In this document: positions 12,333 through 20,551 of the stretch, one piece after another
Layout of the letters: each line of letters opens with the position of its first letter
Numbering within the stretch: the first letter of the stretch is position 1
Virus record (IMG/VR): IMGVR_UViG_3300029319_000659
Span: 1 to 20,551 of that record
Length of the DNA: 20,551 bases
DNA from: a virus
Strand: one strand, 5' to 3'
Notes under the pieces: generated by a model
Seen by the model: the letters and a program-made list of their open reading frames with translations, nothing else
What the model was told of the DNA's origin: nothing
The model's database searches: none
Position numbers and translations under genes: made by a program

Positions 12333-12838
12333 TGGCAAAGGCAGGTACTAGAGAAGAATTTAGATATAATCCATTAGATTTTGAACCAGATGTAGCCGTT
12401 GGGGTAATGTTACCCTTCAACGGAAATGCATTAGGTAGAAGCGATATACAACATTATGCTTCAGGTTCAAGATCTGGAGATGGAGTATTTGCATTATCAT
12501 TTAGTACCGAACAACAAGCAATATCAAATCTAAAAAATTTATTGTTGACTCGAAAAGGTGAACGTTTTATGCAGCCTGATTTTGGAACAAGGATTTTTGA
12601 TTCGCTATTCGAACCAAATACAAAAGAGTTAGAAGAAAATTTAGAAATAGTAATAAATGAAGATATTGAGTTTTGGTTACCTTATATTATAATAGATCAG
12701 ATTGCTATTGATAGAGCTGTTGATCAACATATTCTTGATATAAATTTACGATTTAGAGTTACAGAAAATGGAGCTAATCAAGTAATTAAAATATTAGTTG
12801 ATCAAGATGGAATACAATTAAATAATAGCATATTATAG
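12332..12838 (+). CDS. gp25: Baseplate wedge protein gp25
   Basis: A 168-residue protein. NLLLTRKGERFMQPDFGTRI (about residues 68-87) and FDSLFEPNT are the signature of the gp25 family, which in T4 sits at the inner baseplate, holds the gp6/gp7/gp53 wedge and starts sheath assembly. The family is sometimes called lysozyme-like, but a muralytic activity is not implied here. T4 gp25 is about 132 residues; this one has an N-terminal extension of about 35 residues (NPLDFEPDVAVGVMLPFNG). It starts within the stop of the preceding gene and is followed by gp6, the usual partner. Confidence 0.92.
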   Translation: MAKAGTREEFRYNPLDFEPDVAVGVMLPFNGNALGRSDIQHYASGSRSGDGVFALSFSTEQQAISNLKNLLLTRKGERFMQPDFGTRIFDSLFEPNTKELEENLEIVINEDIEFWLPYIIIDQIAIDRAVDQHILDINLRFRVTENGANQVIKILVDQDGIQLNNSIL

Positions 12839-12849
12839 GGTAATAAATT

Positions 12850-14730
12850 ATGGCAGATTTAGTAAAAAAAGAAGTAAAGTATGTTAATAAAGATTTTGCA
12901 CAATTTCGTAGAAATCTAATAAACTTTACAAAAACATATTTTCCAAATACATATAACGATTTTAATGAATCATCACCAGGTATGATGTTTTTAGAAATGT
13001 CGGCATATGTAGGTGATGTGCTATCATTTTATACTGATACTCAAGCAAGAGAATCATTAATAACTCAAGCTGAAGAAAGATATAACTTATATCAACTTGC
13101 AGGTATGTTTGGATATAAACCAAAAACATTTACGCCTGCTACAACAAAATTAGATGTATATCAATTAGTTCCATCTATTGGAACAGGAGTTAATGCTCGA
13201 CCTGACATGAAGTATGCATTAACAGTAAAGTCAAATGCAACTGTAGGAACAGAGGACGGCAAAATATTTAGAACATTAGATTCAGTTGATTTTAAATTTA
13301 CAAGTTCTTTTGATCCAACCGATGTTACAGTATATGAATTAGATGATACAGGTAATATTACATATTATCTTTTAAAGAAACAAGTTGATGCAGTATCAGG
13401 AGAAATTAAAACAAAAGAATATACATTTGAAGATCCAAAAATATATGATAAAATTGTATTACCTGAAGAGGATAAAAATGTACTTGAAATAATTGAAATA
13501 AGAGATTCTCAAAATAACTTATATTATGAAGTACCATATTTGGCACAAGATACAATAATGATGCCTATAAGAAACATTCCATTCAATGATCCAGAATTAT
13601 CAGAGTATCAAGGATCTGTTCCTTATATAATGAAATTGCAAAAAACATCAAGAAGATATGTATGTAGATTAAGAGAAGATAACAGAACTGAAATACAATT
13701 TGGAGCAGGAATTTCATCAGATGCAGATGAAGAAATTTTACCAAATCCAAAAAATGTTGGATTAGGCTTAACATATTTAAAACGTACTGTAGATTCAAGT
13801 TTAGATCCAACTAACTTTTTATATACTAGTACATATGGATTAGCACCAAGTGATACAACATTAACTGTTAAATATTCTGTTGGAGGAGGAGTAGAAGATA
13901 ATGTACCTGTTAATACATTAACTCAAAAAGAAGTAGTTGAATTTGAAGAAGCAACAGAACCATTAGATCAAACATTATTAACTCAAGCAAAAGATTCGGT
14001 ACAATTTAATAACCCGGTTGCAGCAACTGGTGGTAAAAGAGCAAATAATATAGATAATATTAGACAAGATGCGATGGCAAATTTTGCTGCTCAAAACAGA
14101 TCAATCACAAGAGAAGATTATATTGTTAGATGTTATGCAATGCCAGCAAAATTTGGATCTGTAGCTAAAGCATATATTATTCAAGATAATCAAATAGATA
14201 CATCAGATCCTAATAATAGAATACCTAATCCATTGGCATTAAATTTATATGTCTTATCATATGATGTCAATAAAAACTTTGTAGAACCAAATAATGCTAT
14301 TAAAGAAAATTTAAGAACATATTTATCTCAGTTTAGATTAATGACAGATGCAGTTAACATAAAGACCGCATTTGTAATTAATATAGCTATAGAATTTGAA
14401 ATTATAGTGCGACCAAATTATAATTCAAATGAAGTTATATTAAGATGTATAGAATTTTTAAAATCTAGATTTGATAACGATAAAATGCAAATTAATGAAC
14501 CAATATTAATATCTAATTTATTTTCTGAAATGGATAAAATAGAAGGAGTTCAGTCAGTGATTGATATTGAAATAAAAAATAAATATGATACAGCTGAAGG
14601 ATATTCTGGTCATGTATATGATATTGATGCAGCTACTAAAAATAGAATAATTTATCCGTCATTAGATCCTTGTATATTTGAAATTAAATATCCAAACAAA
14701 GATATTAAAGGACGAACAATAACAGTATAG
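12850..14730 (+). CDS. gp6: Baseplate wedge protein gp6 (baseplate J-like)
   Basis: A 626-residue protein, close to the 660 of T4 gp6. The N-terminal block FNESSPGMMFLEMSAYVGDV (about residues 38-57) followed by YTDTQARESLITQAEERYN and LAGMFGYKPK is the conserved start of the family. NFAAQNRSITREDYIVRCYA in the middle and a C-terminal helical/strand section (EFEIIVRPNYNSNEVI at about 516 on; ILISNLFSEMDKIEGVQSV) are typical of baseplate J proteins. Gp6 forms the dimers that join the six wedges into the ring around the hub. It lies 11 bases after gp25, with a weak AGGG start signal. Confidence 0.92.
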   Translation: MADLVKKEVKYVNKDFAQFRRNLINFTKTYFPNTYNDFNESSPGMMFLEMSAYVGDVLSFYTDTQARESLITQAEERYNLYQLAGMFGYKPKTFTPATTKLDVYQLVPSIGTGVNARPDMKYALTVKSNATVGTEDGKIFRTLDSVDFKFTSSFDPTDVTVYELDDTGNITYYLLKKQVDAVSGEIKTKEYTFEDPKIYDKIVLPEEDKNVLEIIEIRDSQNNLYYEVPYLAQDTIMMPIRNIPFNDPELSEYQGSVPYIMKLQKTSRRYVCRLREDNRTEIQFGAGISSDADEEILPNPKNVGLGLTYLKRTVDSSLDPTNFLYTSTYGLAPSDTTLTVKYSVGGGVEDNVPVNTLTQKEVVEFEEATEPLDQTLLTQAKDSVQFNNPVAATGGKRANNIDNIRQDAMANFAAQNRSITREDYIVRCYAMPAKFGSVAKAYIIQDNQIDTSDPNNRIPNPLALNLYVLSYDVNKNFVEPNNAIKENLRTYLSQFRLMTDAVNIKTAFVINIAIEFEIIVRPNYNSNEVILRCIEFLKSRFDNDKMQINEPILISNLFSEMDKIEGVQSVIDIEIKNKYDTAEGYSGHVYDIDAATKNRIIYPSLDPCIFEIKYPNKDIKGRTITV

Positions 14731-14739
14731 GGAACAATT

Positions 14740-15894
14740 ATGATATTAAATATATATACAGACAGAGATGCAACTTTATTTGAAAAATATCCTACTCAGA
14801 ACACAGGTATAGATCCAATACTATCGTTAACAAAAATTGAATCAGGATCTTTATTTCAAGGATTCTATCAATCGAATACATATAATTCACGTATATTATT
14901 AGATTTTAGTACTGAGTTAGCAGCAATATCAAAATCAATAGTTGAAGGAAACATACCTGAGCCTGGACTTATAGCAGGTAAATCACAATATTTCTTAGTA
15001 TTAAGAGCAGCAGAAGCTACAAGTATACCAATATCATATAATTTAGAAGCATTTCCTGTTTCTGAATCGTGGGAAAATGGTAATGGCCATTTTGATGATA
15101 TACCAATAGAAACTGATGGTGTATCATGGAAGTATCGTGACGGAACAAGTGAAACACCAATAGAATGGGCATCAGGATCTCAAATACAATTTGACGGAGG
15201 TGGCGGCGTATCTGAAGCCGGAGGAGGAACTTGGTATACAGGATCTTCATTTATAGCAACAGCATCATTTGATTATCAATCACCAGATATTAGAATGAAT
15301 ATTACTAATATGGTTAGCGCTTGGTTAGGAGGAACTATTAAATCTAATAATGGTTTAATTTTAAAACGTCCTACAGCAGATGAACAATCGAGTAAAAGAT
15401 TTGGAAAATTAGATTTCTTTGGTAAAGATACTAATACAATTTATGCTCCAAGGATAGAAGTTGCATGGCGAGATTTTGAAGTAGATGCATCTGCAAGAGC
15501 ATCCATAACAGAATTAGCAGAAGATAACGTTACTGTATATTTTAAAAATTTAAGAGCTGAATATAAAGAATCAGACCAAGTAAAAGTTAGAGTTGCATGC
15601 AGAGAAACATATCCAACAAAAACTTATTCAACTGCATCATTTTATGCACAAGTAAAAAGATTTCCAACTTCATCATTTTTTGCAGTTAAAGATGCGGTAA
15701 CAGAAGAAACAATTATTCCGTTTAATAAAACATTTACTGCATTAAGTTTAGATTCAAAAGGAAATTATTTTAATGTGAGATTCAATGCATTTTCTCCAGA
15801 ACGTACATATAGATTTTTAATTAAAACAGAATCAGATGGTGGAAATACTGTTAGAACATATGATAACGGATATTATTTTAAAGTGGTAAGATAG
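14740..15894 (+). CDS. Virion structural protein with a DNRLRE-like beta-sandwich
   Basis: A 384-residue protein. SRILLDFS (residues 50-57), the strand patterns up to about 180, then DIRMNITNMVSAWLGG (183-198) and NGLILKRP (205-212) match the layout of DNRLRE/carbohydrate-binding type domains, which have a D-x-T/N-x-x-V-x-x-W-x-x-G helix followed by an NxG-hhL-+ strand. The domain usually mediates stalk or surface binding. The C-terminal third is beta-rich and ends in YFKVVR. The position after gp6 points to a baseplate or tail appendage; whether it contacts sugar is open. A T4 homologue is not clear to me. Confidence 0.65.
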   Translation: MILNIYTDRDATLFEKYPTQNTGIDPILSLTKIESGSLFQGFYQSNTYNSRILLDFSTELAAISKSIVEGNIPEPGLIAGKSQYFLVLRAAEATSIPISYNLEAFPVSESWENGNGHFDDIPIETDGVSWKYRDGTSETPIEWASGSQIQFDGGGGVSEAGGGTWYTGSSFIATASFDYQSPDIRMNITNMVSAWLGGTIKSNNGLILKRPTADEQSSKRFGKLDFFGKDTNTIYAPRIEVAWRDFEVDASARASITELAEDNVTVYFKNLRAEYKESDQVKVRVACRETYPTKTYSTASFYAQVKRFPTSSFFAVKDAVTEETIIPFNKTFTALSLDSKGNYFNVRFNAFSPERTYRFLIKTESDGGNTVRTYDNGYYFKVVR

Positions 15895-15895
15895 C

Positions 15896-16243
15896 ATGGC
15901 AAGAAAAGAACATTTAAAAAGACAAAATGTAAGACGAGTTCAAGATGAGCCGTTTGATCAAGAAGAAATAGCTTTAGAACTTCAAAAAGAGTTTAACGGA
16001 TTATCTCGATTTGATGAAGATATCCCTAGAGCAAATAATGTTATAGATGTAACAGAACCTACAGATAAAGAGATTAAAGATCGTGAAGGTAAGGTAGATC
16101 GTAATCAATTTGGTACAATTGAATTACCAGCTAACTCACCAAGAAAATTTTTAGATATTAGTTTAACAACAGATCGTATTTTACGAAAATCTATTCAAAG
16201 AGTATTGGATTTAGAATTTGAACATTTTAAGCTTAAAGGGTAA
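15896..16243 (+). CDS. Small charged protein in the virion module
   Basis: A 115-residue protein with a basic start (KEHLKRQNVRRVQ), an acidic middle and a C-terminal block FLDISLTTDRILRKSIQRVL. No family recognised. Only one base separates it from the upstream stop, so it is cotranslated with the DNRLRE-like gene and precedes the large structural gene by two bases. A baseplate linker role is inferred from position. Confidence 0.65.
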   Translation: MARKEHLKRQNVRRVQDEPFDQEEIALELQKEFNGLSRFDEDIPRANNVIDVTEPTDKEIKDREGKVDRNQFGTIELPANSPRKFLDISLTTDRILRKSIQRVLDLEFEHFKLKG

Positions 16244-16245
16244 TT

Positions 16246-19200
16246 ATGTCATTTGATTTATATAAAAATAAAGCTGACATTTTAGCAACTAAAGAAACTA
16301 TTGAAGGTTTTCGATATAAACCTGAAGACTTCGATCTGTTCATTACTGAAAAAGCTCGAGCATTTGAAGATCCTGCTAATCAAAATATAGATTATGCAGT
16401 TGAAATGCATGTATATTCTCCAGCCGGTGATTGGTTAGGAGGTGACCATAGATTAGAATCAGTCAGAATACCTAGAATACAAGCACGAAGACAATTTTTA
16501 CAACTTGATTTACGAAAAGAATTAGAAGAAGTAGGAATTGAACGTGGTTCATATAAGTTAGTATTTAACTTTATGAAAAGTTTATTAGGTAATACAGAAA
16601 ATAGATCATTATTTATTAAAGAAGTATCACCTAGTAGAAAAGAAGTTTGGTTGACAATTGCCGATCCATTATCAACTGAATTAACTCCTGATGATGATAT
16701 AAAAAATACATTAGATCAACAATTCAAACAATTTAAAAAATTTGCAATATCTGAACAGGACAAAGGTCTTTCAAATGTTGTTTTAAATTTAGGTAATAAC
16801 AGAATTTTTAAAGCTGTAAATGTTCGAATAGGTGGTAAAACACGTTTAAATGAAATAGGCGAAAGTCGTTTACATTACGGTCAAAATATATATCTTAAAT
16901 TATACGATGAACTTCCAACTGATATTGTTACTAAATCTAGAGCATGGATAGCACAAGAAGATAAGCGACCTGTAATAGAAAATGTAAATGTATATCCAGA
17001 AATTGAAAAACCAACATTTAATATTCTTAAAGGACCAAATTTTGAAATTGATCAAGAATATTCAATGCAAACCGAAACAGATTTTCAAGCATGGAATGAT
17101 CTATTAGATACAAATACATCTACCACTCAGCAAATTATTGATAAAATGTTTAGTGGTTCTTTATCTGGTATTAATTTAAATGTTGATTTTACCAAATTTG
17201 AAAATTTTGTAAAATATAGTTCTGCAGAAGAAAGATTAAAAAACTTTAGATATAAGTTACAATTAATTGAACATTATGATACACAATTAGCAATACTATC
17301 AAATGCATCTGGATCTGATTCTGGTTCATTAGCTGGTAATGAAAGAATAAATACAAAACGAAAAAATGAAGTTATTGGTGGTTTTGATGCATTTGAAAGA
17401 TGGGCATATAATGAACCAACAGCTAGTTTATTTACTCACGGTGTAACTGGATCAACATTATTTGCACAACCGTATTCTATAACACCTTATCCTAAATTTT
17501 TACAAAACGGAAGTTATGTAAGATATCATTCAACATCAAGTCTAGGTGAAACTTGGTTAAACGGATATATTGCATCTGCATCTTTATTTGATTTAGAAAA
17601 TGAAGATTCATTGATAAATTCAATACCAGAAAACATAGGACGAGATTCTGAAAATAGTCAATATCTATTATTTGTAAACATGATAGGACATCATTATGAT
17701 ATTTTGTATTCATATATTAATGAACTAACAAGATTCCATGATACAGAAGAACATCCAAAATTAGGTGTACCAGGTGAATTATTGTATGATGTTGCAAAAT
17801 CTATGGGATGGTATCTTGCTAATGGTAATCAAGCAGAAGCATTATGGCAATATAAATTAGGTAAAACACAGTCTGGTTCATTTCAATCAACCGGTTCATT
17901 GTTTAGTAAATCATCTGAAGATATATCGCATGAAGTATGGAGACGTATTGTTAACAATATGCCTCATATCTTAAAAACGAAAGGTACAAAAAGAAGTGTT
18001 CATGCGTTAATGAATACATATGGTATTCCAAGAACATTGTTATCTATACGAGAATATGGAGGACCAAAAGCTCCAGAACAAGAACCTGATTTAATTGAAG
18101 ATAGATTTTCATATGCATTACAGTTTCAATCAGGATCTGTTGATGGAACTCAATCACCACATATAGTATATGGTGCAAGAGATTATACAACAAATATTGG
18201 TTCATGGGGATATCAAAGAGTAGGATTATCATCTGGTGCAGAAATTCCTCCGCAAACAAGAGAGTTTAGATTTAAACCAGGTATTACTCAAAGCATGTTG
18301 CTATTATCAACTACTGTTAATAATGCTGCGGATGGCACTGATATTCGAACTAAATTTCAATTAGCAGTACAGCATACAGCGTCATATTCTGGTTCTGGTA
18401 AATATGGTAGATTAGTTGTTTCTCATGGAAGAGGATTAGGCACATTTGCTCCAATAACAGGATCAACAGATTGGTTACCATTATATGATGGTGAATTTTG
18501 GAATGTAAGATGGTATTGGCAATATAATGGTTCTGGATCTGTACAATATAATCAGACTGATAATGCTAATACAACTTATCATATTGAATGTCAAAGAGCA
18601 GCAGATTATATTGAAGGTAAAATAGTACATTCAGGAAGTTTTAGCTATACACCAACTGATAATGCTGGAAGGCAAGGATGGTTGGTGGTATCTTCTAATC
18701 AAGCAAAACAAAAAGTTAGAATAGGTGGATATCCAGGTCTTGGTAATTCAAGAGACCAATTCAGAGTAAATACATATCTTCGAAGATTTATTGAAGATGA
18801 TAATAGTATTAGCTTTACAAATGCTAATGGTCCAAACTTGATGACCTTTTCTGGCTCAATGCAAGAATATAGAGAATGGTTAGAAGATATTGGATCAGGA
18901 TCTTTCAGAGAACATACATTAAACCCAACATCATATGTGTCGGGCAAATCACCAACATCATCATTTGATACGTTGATACGTCATTATCCATTAGGATCAG
19001 ATACAATTGCTGTAAATCATTTTGATACGCAATACCAAATTTTATCATCATCTCATCCAGCACAAACAATAGTTGATGCACAATTACCATTTGTAACAAG
19101 TTCATTTGATAATAGATTTGATTTGATAAATTCTGGTAGTTCATTTGCATCAATGTCATTCTTTCCAAATGGATCAACTCAAAGAGGTAATTATGAAAGA

Positions 19201-20551
19201 CTAACTGAAACTTATTATGTGGATGCACCTAGCATTGGTGGTACAAATACCAATTCAATGAAGATACGTCTTGAGGATTCAAAATTGGTTGGAGTATTAG
19301 ATCCAATGGCCATGGCTGAGAGAAGTCGTTATGATTATGCCACATTAGATTCAAATAGATTAGGATTATTTTATTCAGCGGCTGATTGGATCAATAGAGA
19401 CATATTCAATCAGATAGGTAGAATATCATTAGATGATTTCTTTGGATCGCCTGAAGATGAATTTAATGTTGAATATCCTGATTTAGAATCTATTGCTTTT
19501 CAATATTGGAAAAAGTTTGATCGCAGAAATGATATAAACGCGTATATTAAAATATTTTCAATGTTTGACTTTTCATTGTTTACTCAATTAAAACAATTGA
19601 TACCTGTTCGAGCAAATGCTGCAATGGGTGTGTTAGTTGAACCAAATATATTAGAAAGAGCTAAAGTACAAGTTTCTGAACGACCTATTATAACAAATCC
19701 TCAATATGAACAAAGAATAACAACAGCTATATCAGAGGTAACAGCATCAACATTACCTTTATCAGCTTCGTTATTTCCTACTAGACCAATAACAGGATCA
19801 ACACTTCCATTATCAGCATCATTAGCAGCTAGTAGACCAATTACAGCATCTGCTGTGCCTATTATATCACAATCAGCTGATATTGAATTACCAGGACCAG
19901 ATGTATCTGGATCAGAAATCCTTTCTCATAAAGGATCTGCAAGACAATTGGATGCAGCATATGTAGCATTATTAGGACCAACCGTGTCATCATCAATTGT
20001 TCCAACTAATTATAAATTGGAAAACTTTTTAAGAAAAAGAACATTTAAAGGAGTTGTTTATCCAGAAGGTAATGTATCTGCAGAAGGACCAGTAATAGTT
20101 TCAGATTATGCATTAGGAAGAAAGCCAGGATCTAATTTAACAGATGTGGATTATGATAGGAGTGTTACAGCATCAGCTGCATTCCAAGCAGTTATATTAG
20201 AACAAAGAAAATCATTACATTATAAGAAAAAGGTAGCTCATTTTACTCCAAGAAATAAAGTTACAAGACATTACGCAATGAATGAATTTGTATCATCAAC
20301 CAGTCCAATAATGTTAGATATATCAAATCCGTATGGTCAAGGTGTTGCCAAAACATTTCCGCATACGGGATATGCTCATTCAATTAGTTATTTGAAAAAA
20401 GCAGCTGGTGATGGAACGCATGTAAACATAGCTCCATCGACAGCTACATTTGAAACTATATCACATAATTTCTTTACTGGAAGTGCATTGATATTTGATA
20501 ATTTTGCAGCACAAAGTACTTTTGCAAGAGGAGCTGAATTGATTCGTATAC
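16246..20551 (+). CDS. Very large virion structural protein, 3' end outside window
   Basis: The frame opens at ATG 16246, just after the preceding stop, and stays open to the last base: 1435 residues without a stop. It begins MSFDLYKNKADILATKETIE; AGG overlap with the upstream stop is weak. Residues 500-600 hold helical blocks such as WRRIVNNMPHILKTKGTKRS, then ALMNTYGIPRTLLSIREYGG, typical of large phage baseplate or tail proteins. Residues about 620-850 form a beta-sandwich insert of the LamG/concanavalin kind, with YDGEFWNVRWYW near 747. Two 17-residue Ser/Pro repeats lie at about 1168-1201. The place in the gene order matches T4 gp7 or an adhesin-bearing wedge protein, but I cannot name a homologue. 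A contact with the host surface through the LamG-like part is inference. Confidence 0.8.
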   Translation, partial: MSFDLYKNKADILATKETIEGFRYKPEDFDLFITEKARAFEDPANQNIDYAVEMHVYSPAGDWLGGDHRLESVRIPRIQARRQFLQLDLRKELEEVGIERGSYKLVFNFMKSLLGNTENRSLFIKEVSPSRKEVWLTIADPLSTELTPDDDIKNTLDQQFKQFKKFAISEQDKGLSNVVLNLGNNRIFKAVNVRIGGKTRLNEIGESRLHYGQNIYLKLYDELPTDIVTKSRAWIAQEDKRPVIENVNVYPEIEKPTFNILKGPNFEIDQEYSMQTETDFQAWNDLLDTNTSTTQQIIDKMFSGSLSGINLNVDFTKFENFVKYSSAEERLKNFRYKLQLIEHYDTQLAILSNASGSDSGSLAGNERINTKRKNEVIGGFDAFERWAYNEPTASLFTHGVTGSTLFAQPYSITPYPKFLQNGSYVRYHSTSSLGETWLNGYIASASLFDLENEDSLINSIPENIGRDSENSQYLLFVNMIGHHYDILYSYINELTRFHDTEEHPKLGVPGELLYDVAKSMGWYLANGNQAEALWQYKLGKTQSGSFQSTGSLFSKSSEDISHEVWRRIVNNMPHILKTKGTKRSVHALMNTYGIPRTLLSIREYGGPKAPEQEPDLIEDRFSYALQFQSGSVDGTQSPHIVYGARDYTTNIGSWGYQRVGLSSGAEIPPQTREFRFKPGITQSMLLLSTTVNNAADGTDIRTKFQLAVQHTASYSGSGKYGRLVVSHGRGLGTFAPITGSTDWLPLYDGEFWNVRWYWQYNGSGSVQYNQTDNANTTYHIECQRAADYIEGKIVHSGSFSYTPTDNAGRQGWLVVSSNQAKQKVRIGGYPGLGNSRDQFRVNTYLRRFIEDDNSISFTNANGPNLMTFSGSMQEYREWLEDIGSGSFREHTLNPTSYVSGKSPTSSFDTLIRHYPLGSDTIAVNHFDTQYQILSSSHPAQTIVDAQLPFVTSSFDNRFDLINSGSSFASMSFFPNGSTQRGNYERLTETYYVDAPSIGGTNTNSMKIRLEDSKLVGVLDPMAMAERSRYDYATLDSNRLGLFYSAADWINRDIFNQIGRISLDDFFGSPEDEFNVEYPDLESIAFQYWKKFDRRNDINAYIKIFSMFDFSLFTQLKQLIPVRANAAMGVLVEPNILERAKVQVSERPIITNPQYEQRITTAISEVTASTLPLSASLFPTRPITGSTLPLSASLAASRPITASAVPIISQSADIELPGPDVSGSEILSHKGSARQLDAAYVALLGPTVSSSIVPTNYKLENFLRKRTFKGVVYPEGNVSAEGPVIVSDYALGRKPGSNLTDVDYDRSVTASAAFQAVILEQRKSLHYKKKVAHFTPRNKVTRHYAMNEFVSSTSPIMLDISNPYGQGVAKTFPHTGYAHSISYLKKAAGDGTHVNIAPSTATFETISHNFFTGSALIFDNFAAQSTFARGAELIRI
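19747..19863 (+). repeat. Tandem 17-residue repeat inside the large structural gene
   Basis: STLPLSASL-x-x-x-RPIT occurs at 19747 and again at 19798, period 51 bases, and a third partial unit (SAVPI) begins at 19849. The units are Ser/Pro-rich and probably flexible. Confidence 0.85.

Noticed and set aside
12332-12838. gp25-type protein read as an active lysozyme
   Set aside because: The family name lysozyme-like reflects history; its role in baseplates is structural, and no catalytic layout is evident.
18905-19228. 107-residue minus-strand frame, and others at 17492, 18044 and 18699
   Set aside because: All lie opposite the long uninterrupted structural gene that starts at 16246 and show antisense composition.
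1-20551. tRNA genes, CRISPR arrays, integrase or transposase
   Set aside because: No cloverleaf-like segments, regularly spaced repeats or recombinase motifs were found by reading; an automated scan was not possible.

Overview
This window is one gene-dense, AT-rich stretch of a tailed double-stranded DNA phage with a contractile tail (a T4-like myovirus). All recognisable genes lie on the + strand, usually with gaps under 30 bases or with stop/start overlaps (TAATG, ATGA). The affiliation rests on the baseplate wedge proteins gp25 and gp6, a spike protein resembling gp5, and a phage-type late sigma factor resembling gp55. The auxiliary genes (Hsp20, ClpP-like protease, UV damage endonuclease, HD phosphohydrolase, PNK-type phosphatase) are typical of aquatic T4-like phages. 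The host cannot be fixed from this sequence. A small DUF4494-like protein, a family I associate with Bacteroidota, and several starts that lack a Shine-Dalgarno sequence behind A-rich leaders make a Bacteroidota host plausible but unproven.

Layout. 1-228: 3' end of a polynucleotide kinase/phosphatase-type gene. 306-3362: small, mostly unrecognised genes plus a SAM-dependent methyltransferase with an acidic, internally repeated N-terminus. 3362-3929: an hsp20 gene framed by a GC-rich 10-bp inverted repeat that stands out in this AT-rich DNA. 3930-7167: UV damage endonuclease, a small helical protein, a four-helix membrane protein with a long coiled coil, and a basic cysteine-containing protein. 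7208-10083: five overlapping genes (ClpP-like protease, possible GNAT-fold protein, HD phosphohydrolase, small membrane protein, late sigma factor). 10114-20551: virion module (conserved small protein, spike, two small proteins, gp25, gp6, a DNRLRE-like beta protein, a small protein, and a structural protein of more than 1435 residues that runs off the end).

Regulation. Two recurring sequence elements precede genes. One is a near-identical 31-base block at 247-277 and 7168-7198 (28 of 31 positions match) that looks like a promoter with an upstream box and a TTATATT -10. The other is ATATTTATA followed by A/T-rich bases, found upstream of six genes or operons; TTATATTAAA, a partial form, precedes the UV endonuclease. 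It is likely a phage promoter, perhaps read by the gp55-like sigma encoded here. Its reverse complement is exactly the T4 late octamer TATAAATA, so its direction should be tested.

How the genes fit together. The left part looks like early or middle metabolism, repair and host-takeover functions. The sigma factor sits at the boundary and directly precedes the baseplate genes it would be expected to switch on. No tRNA, CRISPR array, integrase, transposase or convincing GC-rich intrinsic terminator was seen.
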